From assembly GCF_900112685.1 (NCBI RefSeq), contig NZ_FOMS01000008.1, positions 124,001 to 188,000 on the forward strand: a DNA stretch of 64,000 nt, written 5' to 3'. Below, piece after piece: positions 1 to 9,647 of this stretch (position 1 is the first letter of the stretch; each line of letters starts with the position of its first letter). The stretch comes from Roseivivax sediminis (GTDB lineage: Bacteria; Pseudomonadota; Alphaproteobacteria; Rhodobacterales; Rhodobacteraceae). Under the pieces are notes generated by a model. The model searched no databases. It was not told the origin of the DNA and saw only the letters and a program-made list of their open reading frames with translations. Both the position numbers and the translations under genes were made by a program.

Positions 1-22
1 CATGTCTGATGACACGCCGGGT

Positions 23-1130
<1,108 letters not shown>

Positions 1131-1154
1131 GCGGGCGAAGCGGTTGGCGCGGGG

Positions 1155-1916
1155 GTGACCTTGGACATTCTGAGCTGGAGCGTCTACGCGGTCGCCGTGC
1201 CGGCGGTGATCTTCGCCGGCATCTCCAAGGCCGGATTCGGATCGGGCGCGGCCTTTGCCAGCGCCGCGATTCTCGCCCTGGTGCTGGAGCCGGGATCGGC
1301 GCTGGGGATCATGCTGCCGATCCTGATGCTGATCGACGTGACCTCCCTGCCCGCCTACTGGCGCCGCTGGAGCTGGCGCGACGCGCGGCTTCTGATCCTC
1401 AGCGGGCTGCCCGGCGTGATCCTCGGCGCCCTGTTCTACGACTGGGCCGACCCGGACGCGATCCGCTTCCTGATCGGCGTCGTCGCGGTGGGCTTCGTCG
1501 TCTGGCAGGCCGCGCTCAAAGCGGGATGGATCACGCTCGGTCAGCGCCCGATGGGGCCGGTGGCCGGCAGCGCCGCGGGCGTCACGCTGGGCTTCACCAG
1601 TTTCGTCAGCCATGCCGGCGGGCCGGCGGCGGCGGTATACCTGCTGGGTCGCAAGCTCGACAAGACGACGTTCCAGGCGACGACGGTGCTGACGTTCTGG
1701 GCGATCAACCTGTCGAAATCCGGCATCTACGCCGGCATGGGCATCTTCACGCGCGACACCCTGCTTCTGGACCTCGCGCTCGCACCTTTCGCGGTGCTGG
1801 GCACCTGGATCGGCATTCGTGTGCACACCCTGGTGCCCGAACGGGTGTTCTTCGGAATCACGTACGCGCTTCTGACCGTCACCGGGGTGAAGCTGATTTG
1901 GGACGCGCTGGTCTGA
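1155..1916 (+). CDS. Sulfite exporter TauE/SafE family membrane protein
   Basis: A 253-residue, strongly hydrophobic protein with about seven or eight predicted membrane spans and the Gly/Pro-rich loops of the TauE/SafE (DUF81) family, for example FAGISKAGFGSGAAF at residues 20-34 and LGFTSFVSHAGGPAAAVYLL near the middle, which mirror each other as the two-fold repeat typical of the family. The start is GTG, chosen because it directly precedes the first hydrophobic segment. Family members export sulfite, sulfoacetate or other organosulfur anions, but substrates are known for few; none is assigned here. It sits divergently from mdh and is followed after 116 bp by the CitE-like lyase gene. Confidence 0.85.
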   Translation: MTLDILSWSVYAVAVPAVIFAGISKAGFGSGAAFASAAILALVLEPGSALGIMLPILMLIDVTSLPAYWRRWSWRDARLLILSGLPGVILGALFYDWADPDAIRFLIGVVAVGFVVWQAALKAGWITLGQRPMGPVAGSAAGVTLGFTSFVSHAGGPAAAVYLLGRKLDKTTFQATTVLTFWAINLSKSGIYAGMGIFTRDTLLLDLALAPFAVLGTWIGIRVHTLVPERVFFGITYALLTVTGVKLIWDALV

Positions 1917-2032
1917 ACGGCGGTACACCCGAGCATACATTTCCGCCGCGGCGCGGCATTTTTCGCTTGAATTTTTCGCAAAGGAATGGCGTCTATCGCG
2001 CAACTTTGTGTCTCGCGCAGCAGGTATCCGCC

Positions 2033-2884
2033 ATGCAGGTCCAGCCGTTCCGCTCCGTCCTCTACATTCCCGGCTCCAAGCCGCGGGCGATCGCCAAGGC
2101 GCGGTCGCTGCCCGTGGACGCGGTGATCCTCGATCTGGAGGACGCGGTGTCGCCCGACGAGAAAGAGGCAGCGCGGACCACGCTGGCGGAGGCGCTCGCC
2201 GAAGGCGGCTTCGGCCACCGCATGCGGATCGTGCGGATCAACGGGCTGGACACCGACTGGGGCCGCGCGGACGCCAAAGCGGTCGCCGCCATGGAGTGCG
2301 ATGCGGTCCTGCTGCCCAAGGTCGAATCGCCGGGCCAGATCGACGCGCAGGCCGAGATCACCGGCGACCTGCCAGTCTGGGCGATGATGGAAACGCCGCT
2401 CGGGATGCTGCAGGCCGCATCCGTCGCGGCACACCCGAAGCTCGGCGGCATGGTCATGGGCACCAACGACCTGATCAAGGATCTCGGTGCCCGCGCGACG
2501 CTGGACCGCGTGTCGGTGATGACGGGGCTCGGGCTTTGCCTTCTCGCGGCGAAGGCGCACGGCGTGGTCATCGTCGACGGGGTCTACAACGCCTTCAAGG
2601 ACATGGAGGGGCTGGAGGCCGAATGCGTGCAGGGCCGCGACATGGGATTTGACGGCAAGACGCTGATCCACCCCGCGCAGATCGACATCGCAAATGCCTG
2701 TTTCGGCCCCTCAAAGGCGGAGATCGAGTTGGCCCGCCGCCAGATCGAGGCGTTCGAGGCAGCAAAGCGCGAGGGCCAGGGCATCGCGGTGGTCGACGGC
2801 CGGATCGTGGAGAACCTTCACGTGGACACCGCACGCAAGGTTCTGGCACAAGCCGAGGCGATTGAGCAGATCGCAGCGGAGTAA
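2033..2884 (+). CDS. mcl2: HpcH/HpaI (CitE-like) family protein, probable (3S)-malyl-CoA thioesterase
   Basis: A 283-residue TIM-barrel protein of the CitE/HpcH family. It shows RSVLYIPGSKPRAI at the N terminus, the Mg-binding acid in LPKVESPGQID, the METPLGMLQAA strand and GTNDLIKDL. Its length and its position beside mdh, nnrU, mch and sdh resemble the Rhodobacter sphaeroides Mcl2 locus, where this paralogue hydrolyses (3S)-malyl-CoA to malate and CoA in the ethylmalonyl-CoA pathway. A CoA-ester lyase activity cannot be excluded from sequence. The start at 2033 is the only Met before the conserved block. Three bases separate it from the next gene, so it probably heads the mcl2-nnrU-DUF1737-mch operon. 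The family call is certain, the specific activity less so. Confidence 0.8.
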   Translation: MQVQPFRSVLYIPGSKPRAIAKARSLPVDAVILDLEDAVSPDEKEAARTTLAEALAEGGFGHRMRIVRINGLDTDWGRADAKAVAAMECDAVLLPKVESPGQIDAQAEITGDLPVWAMMETPLGMLQAASVAAHPKLGGMVMGTNDLIKDLGARATLDRVSVMTGLGLCLLAAKAHGVVIVDGVYNAFKDMEGLEAECVQGRDMGFDGKTLIHPAQIDIANACFGPSKAEIELARRQIEAFEAAKREGQGIAVVDGRIVENLHVDTARKVLAQAEAIEQIAAE

Positions 2885-2887
2885 GCC

Positions 2888-3433
2888 ATGATCCTTCTCG
2901 TCCTCGGCATCGCCCTCTGGGTGGCGGCGCATCTTTTCAAGCGCGTGGCGCCCGAGCGGCGGGCAGCGATGGGCGACAAGGGCAAGGGCGCGGTCGCCGT
3001 CGCGCTTCTGGTCGCGCTGGTGCTGATCGTCCTCGGCTACCGCGGCGCACCCTTCATCAATGTGTGGACGCCGCCGGCCTTCATGGTCCACATCAACAAC
3101 CTGCTGATGCTGGTCGCGGTCTTCGTCTACGGGATGAGCGCCACGACCGGCCGGCTGCGCGGCAAGATGCGCCACCCGCAGTTGACTGCCGTGAAGATCT
3201 GGGCGGTCGCACACCTTCTGGTGAACGGAGATCTCGCGTCGATCATCCTCTTCGGGTCCATGCTGGCCTGGGCAGTGGCCGAGGTCATCGTCATCAACCG
3301 CTCCGAGGCATGGGTGCGGCCCGAACCCGGCCCGGCGAAGAAGGACATCCTGCTCGTAGTCATCACGCTGGTGATGTTCGCGGTCATAACCGGCATCCAC
3401 GCCTGGCTCGGCGTGTGGCCCTTCCCGAGGTGA
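2888..3433 (+). CDS. NnrU family membrane protein
   Basis: A 181-residue integral membrane protein with about five or six hydrophobic helices and the NnrU-family pattern (ALWVAAHLFKRVAPERR near the N terminus, then KIWAVAHLLVNGDLASIILFGSMLAWAV in the middle). NnrU was named for its link to nitrite/nitric oxide reduction, but many Rhodobacterales carry paralogues away from denitrification genes and its biochemical role is not established. Here no denitrification gene is nearby; it lies three bases after the malyl-CoA thioesterase homologue and five bases before the DUF1737 gene, so it is co-transcribed with ethylmalonyl-CoA pathway genes. Confidence 0.85.
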   Translation: MILLVLGIALWVAAHLFKRVAPERRAAMGDKGKGAVAVALLVALVLIVLGYRGAPFINVWTPPAFMVHINNLLMLVAVFVYGMSATTGRLRGKMRHPQLTAVKIWAVAHLLVNGDLASIILFGSMLAWAVAEVIVINRSEAWVRPEPGPAKKDILLVVITLVMFAVITGIHAWLGVWPFPR

Positions 3434-3437
3434 GGCA

Positions 3438-3641
3438 ATGAAGCTCTACCGGTTCCTGTCGGCCGACGACACGTCGGCGTTCTGCCACAAGGTCTCCGAG
3501 GCGCTGTCGAAGGGGTGGGAGCTTCACGGCGATCCCACCTACGCCTTCGACGCGGCGAACGGCGTGATGCGCTGCGGCCAGGCGGTCACGAAGGAGGTCG
3601 AGGGCACCTATTCGCCCGATCTCAAGCTGGGAGAGCAATGA
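3438..3641 (+). CDS. DUF1737 domain small protein
   Basis: A 67-residue protein matching the short DUF1737 family: KLYRFLSADDTSAFCHKVSEALSKGWELHGDPTYAFD is the family core, predicted as one small alpha/beta unit with no signal peptide or membrane segment. Its function is unknown. The stop codon overlaps the next start (ATGA at 3638-3641), so it is translationally coupled to mesaconyl-CoA hydratase. A good ribosome binding sequence (GAGG) precedes the ATG. Confidence 0.8.
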   Translation: MKLYRFLSADDTSAFCHKVSEALSKGWELHGDPTYAFDAANGVMRCGQAVTKEVEGTYSPDLKLGEQ

Positions 3642-4684
3642 TGCCGGGCGGCGGGGCCAAGACCGATTCCGGCCGGTTCTTCGAGGATTACCGCGTCGGT
3701 GAAGTGTTGCGTCACGCGGTGCCGCGCACGGTCGGCGGCGGAGAGCGGGCGCTTTACCACGCGCTCTACCCGGCGCGACACGCGATCCATTCCTCGGACG
3801 CCTTCGCGCAGGCCTGCGGACTGCCCGCCTCGCCGCTCGACGATCTCATCGGCTTCCACGTGGTGTTCGGCAAGACGGTGCCGGACGTGTCGCTGAACGC
3901 GCGCGCCAATCTGGGCTATGCCGAGGGGCGCTGGCTGCGGCCGGTCTGGCCGGGGGACACGCTGCGCTCCGAAAGCGAGGTGATCGGGCTCAAGCAGAAC
4001 TCGAACGGCAGGACGGGTGTGGTCTGGGTTCGCACGCGCGGGCTCAATCAGCACGGCGAGACGGTGATCGAGTATGTCCGCTGGGTCATGGTCAAGAAGC
4101 GCGACGCCGAGGCGCCGGCGCCCGAAACGGTGGTGCCGGACCTGAAAACGGCGCTTGAGGCGGGCGACCTGGCGGTGCCCGAGGGGCTCGATTTCTCGAA
4201 CTACGACACGGATCTGGCGGGGGAGCCGCATCGCCTGGGCGACTACGCGCCGGGCGAGGTGATCGACCACGTGGACGGCGTGACGATCGAGGAAGCCGAG
4301 CACATGATGGCCACCCGGCTGTGGCAGAACACGTCCAAGACCCATTTCGACGGCACCGCGCGCGAGGACGGCAAGCGGCTGATCTACGGCGGGCACGTGA
4401 TCTCCATGGCGCGGGCGCTGTCCTTCAACGGGCTGGCGAACGCGCAGATGATCGTCGGGCTGAACGGCGGCGCGCACGCCAATCCATGCTTCGCCGGGGA
4501 GACTTTGCGCGCCTGGTCCGAGGTGCTGGACGTGGCCGAGACGGGCGCGCCGGGCGTCGGTGCGATCCGCCTGCGGCTGGTGGCGACGACGGATGGCAGC
4601 GTCGGGACGCTGAAGGACGCGGCCGGGAAATACCTGCCGGGGGTGTTGCTGGACCTCGACTACTGGGCGCTGATGCCGGTGTGA
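3638..4684 (+). CDS. mch: Mesaconyl-CoA hydratase (double MaoC/hot-dog protein)
   Basis: A 348-residue protein with two MaoC-like hot-dog halves: FFEDYRVGEVLRHAVPRTV begins the first, and YAPGEVIDHVDGVTIEEAEHMMATRLWQNTSKTHFD begins the second. It hydrates mesaconyl-C1-CoA to beta-methylmalyl-CoA in the ethylmalonyl-CoA pathway. Family knowledge: R. sphaeroides Mch is of similar size and sits in the same mdh-mcl2-sdh neighbourhood. Start codons at 3638 and 3641 are adjacent; the first overlaps the upstream stop codon (ATGA) and is preferred. Last gene of the mcl2 operon. The call is supported by the ccr and ecm genes elsewhere in the window. Confidence 0.88.
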   Translation: MMPGGGAKTDSGRFFEDYRVGEVLRHAVPRTVGGGERALYHALYPARHAIHSSDAFAQACGLPASPLDDLIGFHVVFGKTVPDVSLNARANLGYAEGRWLRPVWPGDTLRSESEVIGLKQNSNGRTGVVWVRTRGLNQHGETVIEYVRWVMVKKRDAEAPAPETVVPDLKTALEAGDLAVPEGLDFSNYDTDLAGEPHRLGDYAPGEVIDHVDGVTIEEAEHMMATRLWQNTSKTHFDGTAREDGKRLIYGGHVISMARALSFNGLANAQMIVGLNGGAHANPCFAGETLRAWSEVLDVAETGAPGVGAIRLRLVATTDGSVGTLKDAAGKYLPGVLLDLDYWALMPV

Positions 4685-5056
4685 GCGGGGGGCAGATTGC
4701 CCTCCCTACAAACAGCCGCCTGACATCGCCGAGGGATGAGCCCGCGAGGGCCGGCCCGGAATCAAGCCGGAGGCGCCGAGCCAGCGCCCGCCCGTGGTGC
4801 GGCGCCTTCTGGCTGATGGTTGTGCCGTACGCACGGCAGGATACGCCTACACAGGTGCAGCCTTATGCTGCATCCGCAGAATCAAGAGCGGCGACGACGC
4901 GCCGCCATTGTGATCACAGCCGTCTCAAGCGTGATCACGACACCCTGAAAACCTGCGGATTGCGCCAAAAAACCGCCCTCCGCATGGGCCTCGTCTCGTG
5001 ACACGCGGATGAAAAGCGTTACACCCGGGGGCAAGGGAAGCGAAAGGACGCAACCG
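4685..5056. other. Intergenic region upstream of the sdh operon (372 bp)
   Basis: The largest gene-free gap in the window. It is less GC-rich towards the sdhC side and carries two GTGATCAC palindromes (listed separately). A weak GGGGGGCA/TGCCCTCC stem just after mch may be a terminator. No credible ORF is seen on either strand. It should hold the sdh promoter; I cannot place -35/-10 boxes with confidence. Confidence 0.6.
4910..4938. promoter_or_regulatory. Paired GTGATCAC palindromes, candidate sdh operator
   Basis: The 8-bp perfect palindrome GTGATCAC occurs at 4910-4917 and again at 4931-4938, 21 bp apart start to start, which is two helical turns, 119-147 bp before the sdhC start. Such phased repeats suit cooperative binding of a dimeric regulator. 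No named regulator is assigned. Confidence 0.4.
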
Positions 5057-5449
5057 ATGGCAGACGTGAACCGCGGCAACCGGCCGCTCTCGCCCCACCT
5101 CCAGGTCTATCGCCCGCAACTGACGTCGATCACCTCGATCCTCACACGGATCACCGGCAACGCACTTCTTCTGTCGATGCTTATGATCGTGTGCTGGCTC
5201 ATCGGCGCGGCCAGCGGCCCCGACGCCTTCGCCGCCGTCGACGGCATCGTGACGAGTTGGCTGGGCATATTGATCTTCGCGCTCTCGATCTGGGCGCTGT
5301 GGTATCACTTCCTCGCCGGGATCCGGCACCTGATCTGGGACAGCGGCGTGGGCCTCGACGTGCCGACGGCGGAAAAGCTGGGCTGGGCCTGCGTGATCGG
5401 CTCGGGCGTCCTCTGGGTCGTCACCCTGATCGCCCTGGCGCTGTTCTGA
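5057..5449 (+). CDS. sdhC: Succinate dehydrogenase cytochrome b556 subunit
   Basis: A 130-residue membrane anchor of complex II with three hydrophobic helices. The family signature RPLSPHLQVYRPQLTSITSI is at residues 9-28 and the haem/quinone region WYHFLAGIRHLIWD at 82-95, in which His84 matches the conserved haem b ligand position and His91 belongs to the RHLxxD motif. The start at 5057 fits the usual N terminus (MADVNRGNRPLSP) and has GAAAGGA upstream; a longer in-frame start at 5009 would add a non-conserved stretch. First gene of sdhCDA-lipoprotein-sdhB. Confidence 0.95.
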   Translation: MADVNRGNRPLSPHLQVYRPQLTSITSILTRITGNALLLSMLMIVCWLIGAASGPDAFAAVDGIVTSWLGILIFALSIWALWYHFLAGIRHLIWDSGVGLDVPTAEKLGWACVIGSGVLWVVTLIALALF

Positions 5450-5462
5450 GAGGAGCCCCGAC

Positions 5463-5834
5463 ATGAGCTACATGACCGACCGCAAGCGCGCCGACCGCTG
5501 GGGCAGCGCCAAGTCCGGCACCCAGCATTTCTGGCGCGTGAAGGTGCAATCCGTCGCGCTGCTGGTGCTGATCCCGCTCTTCCTCATCGCGGTCGCGCCG
5601 ATCATCGGCGCCGACTACGCCGCCGTCACCGACCATTTCGCCCGGCCGCTTCCCGCGCTCATCGCGGCGCTGACCATCACCGTCAGCTTCCTGCACTTCG
5701 CCGACGGCTTCCAGGTGCTGGTCGAGGACTACGTTCACGGGATCTGGGAAAAGGTCCTGATCATCGGCATGACCTGCCTGTGCTGGGGTGCCTCGGCCGT
5801 CGCGATCTTCGCCATCGCGCGCATGGCCCTCTGA
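5463..5834 (+). CDS. sdhD: Succinate dehydrogenase membrane anchor subunit
   Basis: A 123-residue membrane protein with three hydrophobic helices. The motif [18 protein letters not shown] (residues 77-93) is the SdhD quinone/haem signature, with His78 as a likely haem-region residue and EDY at 88-90. The soluble N terminus [20 protein letters not shown] is typical of alphaproteobacterial SdhD. It lies 13 bp after sdhC with a GAGGAG ribosome binding site and 19 bp before sdhA. Anchors the SdhAB dimer and passes electrons to ubiquinone. Confidence 0.94.
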   Translation: MSYMTDRKRADRWGSAKSGTQHFWRVKVQSVALLVLIPLFLIAVAPIIGADYAAVTDHFARPLPALIAALTITVSFLHFADGFQVLVEDYVHGIWEKVLIIGMTCLCWGASAVAIFAIARMAL

Positions 5835-5853
5835 AATCCGGAGCAACGACCAA

Positions 5854-7674
5854 ATGGCAGCATACAACTACGAGACGCACAACTACGACGTCGTGGTGGT
5901 GGGCGCCGGGGGCTCGGGCCTTCGCGCGACGCTGGGCATGGCCGAACAGGGGCTCAAGACCGCCTGCGTGACCAAGGTGTTCCCGACCCGGTCGCACACC
6001 GTGGCGGCGCAGGGCGGCATCGCCGCATCCCTGTCGAACATGGGCCCCGACCACTGGCAGTGGCACATGTACGACACCGTGAAGGGCTCCGACTGGCTCG
6101 GCGATACCGACGCGATGGAATACCTCGCGCGGAACGCGCCGGCGGCGGTCTACGAGCTGGAACATTACGGCGTGCCGTTCTCGCGCACCGAGGAAGGCAA
6201 GATCTACCAGCGCCCCTTCGGCGGCCACACGACCGAGTTCGGCGAAGGCCCCCCGGTGCAGCGCACCTGCGCGGCGGCCGACCGCACCGGCCACGCCATC
6301 CTGCACACGCTCTATGGCCAGTCGCTCAAGCACAACGCCGAGTTCCACATCGAGTATTTCGCCATCGACCTGCTGATGGACGAGGACGGCACCTGCACCG
6401 GCGTCGTCTGCTGGAAGCTCGACGACGGCACGATCCACGTCTTCAACTCCAAGATGGTGGTGCTGGCGACGGGCGGATACGGCCGGGCCTACTTCTCCGC
6501 GACCTCGGCGCATACCTGCACCGGCGACGGCGGCGGCATGGTTGCGCGTGCCGGCCTGCCGCTTCAGGACATGGAGTTCGTGCAGTTCCACCCGACCGGG
6601 ATCTACGGCGCCGGCTGCCTGATCACCGAGGGCGCGCGCGGCGAGGGCGGGTACCTCACGAACTCCGAGGGCGAGCGGTTCATGGAGCGCTACGCGCCCA
6701 CCTACAAGGACCTCGCGCCGCGCGATTACGTCTCGCGCTCCATGACCATGGAGATCCGCGAGGGGCGCGGGGTGGGGCCGAACGGTGACCACATCCACCT
6801 CAACCTGTCGCACCTGCCGAAGGAGGCGCTGCACCTGCGCCTGCCCGGCATCTCGGAAAGTGCGAAGATCTTCGCCGGTGTCGACGTCACGAAAGAGCCG
6901 ATCCCGGTCCTGCCGACGGTGCACTACAACATGGGCGGCATCCCGACGAACTATTGGGGCGAAGTGCTCGACCCGCGCGAGGGCGATCCGAACAAGGTCG
7001 TGCCCGGCCTCATGGCCGTGGGCGAGGCCGGCTGCGCGTCGGTCCACGGCGCCAACCGCCTCGGCTCCAACTCGCTGATCGACCTGGTGGTGTTCGGCCG
7101 CGCCGCGGCGATCCGCGCGGGCAAGACGGTGGACCGCGACGCCACGACCCGCACGGTGAACACCGCGCAGGTGGACAAGGCGCTCGACCGCTTCGACGGC
7201 ATGCGTCATGCCAAGGGCACCGTGCCCACCGCCGAGCTGCGGCTGGAGATGCAGCGCACAATGCAGGAGGACGCCGCCGTCTTCCGCACCGCCGAGACGA
7301 TGGCCCAGGGCGTGGAGAAGATGACCGCCATCGCCGGCAAGATGGACGACATCTCCGTGACCGACCGTTCGATGGTCTGGAACTCCGACCTGATGGAGAC
7401 GCTGGAGCTCAGCAACCTGATGCCCAACGCGCTGGCCACGATCATCTCTGCCGAGGCACGCAAGGAAAGCCGCGGCGCCCATGCGCACGAGGATTTCGGA
7501 GACCGCGACGATGAGAACTGGCGCGTGCACACCATCGCCCGGGCCGAGGGCAACCGCGTGAACTCCATCCGCATGACGCTGAGCTACCGGCCCATCGTCA
7601 CCGACCCGCTGACCGACGAGGCGCAGGGCGGGATCGAGCTCAAGCGCATCGCCCCCAAGGCGCGGACGTTCTGA
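5854..7674 (+). CDS. sdhA: Succinate dehydrogenase flavoprotein subunit
   Basis: A 606-residue flavoprotein that oxidises succinate to fumarate. It has the FAD-binding GAGGSG at 17-22, the covalent FAD site [11 protein letters not shown] with His48, the substrate loop [22 protein letters not shown], and the C-terminal [14 protein letters not shown]. Normal length for the bacterial/mitochondrial type. The ATG at 5854 follows a CGGAGC sequence and fits family N termini; an in-frame ATG at 5788 lies inside sdhD. Its stop overlaps the start of the following small lipoprotein gene by one base, so the two are translationally coupled. Confidence 0.97.
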   Translation: MAAYNYETHNYDVVVVGAGGSGLRATLGMAEQGLKTACVTKVFPTRSHTVAAQGGIAASLSNMGPDHWQWHMYDTVKGSDWLGDTDAMEYLARNAPAAVYELEHYGVPFSRTEEGKIYQRPFGGHTTEFGEGPPVQRTCAAADRTGHAILHTLYGQSLKHNAEFHIEYFAIDLLMDEDGTCTGVVCWKLDDGTIHVFNSKMVVLATGGYGRAYFSATSAHTCTGDGGGMVARAGLPLQDMEFVQFHPTGIYGAGCLITEGARGEGGYLTNSEGERFMERYAPTYKDLAPRDYVSRSMTMEIREGRGVGPNGDHIHLNLSHLPKEALHLRLPGISESAKIFAGVDVTKEPIPVLPTVHYNMGGIPTNYWGEVLDPREGDPNKVVPGLMAVGEAGCASVHGANRLGSNSLIDLVVFGRAAAIRAGKTVDRDATTRTVNTAQVDKALDRFDGMRHAKGTVPTAELRLEMQRTMQEDAAVFRTAETMAQGVEKMTAIAGKMDDISVTDRSMVWNSDLMETLELSNLMPNALATIISAEARKESRGAHAHEDFGDRDDENWRVHTIARAEGNRVNSIRMTLSYRPIVTDPLTDEAQGGIELKRIAPKARTF

Positions 7675-7991
7675 TGCGGTTCTGTGCAACCCTCCTGATC
7701 CTGGCGACCGTCGCGGCCTGCGCGCCGCAGACGCGGGATCAGGTCGCGCGGAACGCCGCGCGCTCGACCGTCAATCGCGTGGTGCTCGACCGCTACCCGA
7801 ACCTGCCGCTGGAGGCCGCGATCGACTGCGTTATCGACAATGCCAGCGCCAACCAGATCTATTCGCTGGGGGCGGACACGCTCACCGGGCCGACGGCGTC
7901 GTCGGTGCAGATCGTGGCCGAGGTCGTGCAGCGGCCCGAGACGGTGCGCTGCCTCGCCACGCAATATGCCCGCGACGCGGGCGCGCTCTGA
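7674..7991 (+). CDS. Putative small lipoprotein encoded inside the sdh operon
   Basis: A 105-residue protein of unknown function between sdhA and sdhB. Residues 1-16 form a lipoprotein signal, with the lipobox ending TVAAC (Cys16). The mature part has two further cysteines (in AAIDCVID and ETVRCLATQ) that could form a disulfide in the periplasm. The start ATG shares its first base with the sdhA stop codon, and 103 bp separate it from sdhB. I recall similar short ORFs at this place in other Rhodobacterales sdh operons, but no function is known to me. A role in complex II assembly or stability is conjecture from position only. Confidence 0.75.
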   Translation: MRFCATLLILATVAACAPQTRDQVARNAARSTVNRVVLDRYPNLPLEAAIDCVIDNASANQIYSLGADTLTGPTASSVQIVAEVVQRPETVRCLATQYARDAGAL

Positions 7992-8094
7992 TGGGCCCGG
8001 CGCATATCGACGCAGCGCGTTGCGCCGCGCCGGCGCATCCATATCTGACCGGTAGCCGAAGGGCTGCCGGCCCTTCTCTCAACGGGAGGCTGAC

Positions 8095-8874
8095 ATGGTC
8101 CAACTGACCCTGCCCAAGAATTCTCAGATGCGCACCGGCAAGACCTGGCCGAAGCCCGAGGGCGCGACCAACGTGCGCAAGTTCCAGATCTACCGCTGGT
8201 CGCCGGACGACGACGAGAACCCCCGCGTCGACACCTACTTCGTCGACATGGACACCTGCGGGCCGATGATCCTTGACGCTCTCATCAAGATCAAGAACGA
8301 GATCGACCCGACCCTGACCTTCCGCCGGTCCTGCCGCGAGGGGATCTGCGGATCCTGCGCGATGAACATCGACGGGATCAATACGCTCGCCTGCATCTAC
8401 GGCATGGACGAGGTGAAGGGCGACGTGAAGATCTACCCGCTGCCGCACATGCCGGTGGTCAAGGACCTGATCCCGGACCTCACCCATTTCTACGCCCAGC
8501 ACGCCTCGATCCATCCGTACCTGGAGACGTCGACGCCCGCCCCGGCGAAGGAATGGCGGCAATCCATCGAGGATCGCGAGAAACTCGACGGTCTTTACGA
8601 ATGCGTGATGTGCGCCTGCTGCTCCACCGCCTGCCCGTCCTACTGGTGGAACGGCGACCGGTACCTCGGGCCCGCCGCGCTATTGCACGCTTACCGCTGG
8701 ATCATCGACAGCCGCGACGAGGCGACGGGCGAGCGGCTGGACGATCTGGAGGATCCGTTCAAGCTTTATCGCTGCCACACGATCATGAACTGCGCGAAGA
8801 CCTGCCCGAAGGGCCTGAACCCCGCCAAGGCCATCGCGCAGATCAAGAAGACCATGGTCGAGCGCTCGATCTGA
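8095..8874 (+). CDS. sdhB: Succinate dehydrogenase iron-sulfur subunit
   Basis: A 259-residue subunit carrying the three iron-sulfur clusters that relay electrons from FAD to ubiquinone. The [2Fe-2S] ligands are Cys80, Cys85, Cys88 and Cys100 ([22 protein letters not shown] region). The [4Fe-4S]/[3Fe-4S] ligands lie in [12 protein letters not shown] (Cys170, 173, 176, 180) and [17 protein letters not shown] (Cys227, 233, 237). GGGAGG lies just before the ATG. Last gene of the operon; a hairpin follows the stop. Confidence 0.97.
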   Translation: MVQLTLPKNSQMRTGKTWPKPEGATNVRKFQIYRWSPDDDENPRVDTYFVDMDTCGPMILDALIKIKNEIDPTLTFRRSCREGICGSCAMNIDGINTLACIYGMDEVKGDVKIYPLPHMPVVKDLIPDLTHFYAQHASIHPYLETSTPAPAKEWRQSIEDREKLDGLYECVMCACCSTACPSYWWNGDRYLGPAALLHAYRWIIDSRDEATGERLDDLEDPFKLYRCHTIMNCAKTCPKGLNPAKAIAQIKKTMVERSI

Positions 8875-8895
8875 TCCCGCGCCGACCGCCGCGCG

Positions 8896-8927
8896 AGACG
8901 CCGCCCGGAGCCCTCCGCGCGGCGTCT
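8896..8927 (+). terminator. Hairpin after sdhB, probable terminator
   Basis: Inverted repeat AGACGCCGC / GCGGCGTCT (8896-8904 and 8919-8927) with a 14-base loop, 22 bp after the sdhB stop. The trailing sequence TACATT is only weakly T-rich. Confidence 0.5.
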
Positions 8928-9048
8928 TACATTCGGCATGCAGCAACGTCATCGCGCTTATGCACACGGTCCGGGGTGACAATGCCGCGCCGCAGCATCA
9001 TATGGTCGGTCAGGGAGGGGCCAAGCCAACCGAGCTAGAGGCACCCAG

Positions 9049-9201
9049 ATGACCGATCAAATCCGCACCGCCGCACCGACCCGTGCCGAACAGGCTCTCG
9101 CCGTCCTGGCCGAGCAACTGGCGTACTGGACCCCCGTCGCCATGCCCGCCCCGAAGGAAGAGGCACCGGGCGACGCGCTGGCCTATTACCGCGCAGCCTG
9201 A
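9049..9201 (+). CDS. Small hypothetical protein (50 aa)
   Basis: A 50-codon ORF with an AGAGG ribosome binding sequence seven bases before the ATG. The product has an Ala-rich amphipathic helix (TRAEQALAVLAEQLAYWTP, residues 11-29) and ends in a short polar segment. No signal peptide, membrane span or known domain is visible. Similar small ORFs near sdhB occur in relatives as far as I recall, but I cannot check. It lies between the sdh operon and the decarboxylase gene, on the same strand as both. Confidence 0.5.
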   Translation: MTDQIRTAAPTRAEQALAVLAEQLAYWTPVAMPAPKEEAPGDALAYYRAA

Positions 9202-9274
9202 GCCTGCGCTTGCGCGCCACCTGTCCTGCCCTAGCTGAAAGCCCGGGCGGGGCAGACCGCCGGAAGGAGGGATC

Positions 9275-9469
9275 ATGGTCGTCATCGTCGGGCTCATCGT
9301 CGCCTTCGTGCTGATCGCGATCTTCTCCAACCGGGCGACCCGCGCCTGCCGCTGGCGCGAATACCGCCACAGTGACACGGAAGCCACATGGAGCTGCGTT
9401 TTCTGCGGCGCCAAGACCACCGGAAAACCGGGTGAAACGCCGAAATCGTGTTTCAGGAACAACGCCTGA
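9275..9469 (+). CDS. Small membrane-anchored protein with a CxxC knuckle (64 aa)
   Basis: A 64-residue hypothetical protein. Residues 2-18 (VVIVGLIVAFVLIAIFS) form one membrane span, followed by an arginine-rich patch and a C-terminal part with WSCVFCGAKTTG and a later Cys (PKSC), which resembles half of a zinc ribbon. It has a strong GGAAGGAGG ribosome binding site, so I regard it as real. Function unknown; it stands alone ahead of the decarboxylase leader. Confidence 0.65.
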   Translation: MVVIVGLIVAFVLIAIFSNRATRACRWREYRHSDTEATWSCVFCGAKTTGKPGETPKSCFRNNA

Positions 9470-9518
9470 AGCGGTAACGGAAAAATCGAAAATCGTGCGA
9501 AAATCACACTTGAAGAGA

Positions 9519-9647
9519 ATCGGGTGATCCCCGATATGCGCTCTACCGCAGACGCCAACGCACGCGCCTCTGTCCCATGGGTCCGCCCCACGGTTACGTA
9601 GCGACGGTAACGTCTCTGACAGCACTGGTCGGTCCAGGAATGGACCG
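9519..9647 (+). promoter_or_regulatory. Structured leader of the decarboxylase gene with possible upstream peptide
   Basis: The 198 bp before the decarboxylase ATG are markedly AT-richer at the 5' end. Hairpins: ATCGGG-tgatc-CCCGAT at 9519-9535, GTTAC...GTAAC around 9593-9610, and CGGTCC-aggaat-GGACCG at 9630-9647. An ATG at 9536, directly after the first hairpin, opens a 21-codon frame ending at 9601 (peptide starting MRSTADANARASVPW). Alphaproteobacterial ornithine decarboxylase genes are known to carry the speF leader RNA motif; whether this is that motif cannot be decided by eye. Confidence 0.4.

Noticed and set aside
1-3. CAT at the window edge, possibly the start codon of a minus-strand gene downstream of mdh
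   Set aside because: Only three bases are visible and no ribosome site is seen in the 19 bases between it and the mdh stop, so nothing can be supported.
2888-3433. Denitrification island suggested by the NnrU-family gene
   Set aside because: No nir, nor, nos or Nnr regulator gene is nearby; the gene sits in a carbon-metabolism operon, so the name alone is not evidence.
5761-7689. A 642-codon minus-strand frame
   Set aside because: Antisense to sdhA, which has all flavoprotein motifs.
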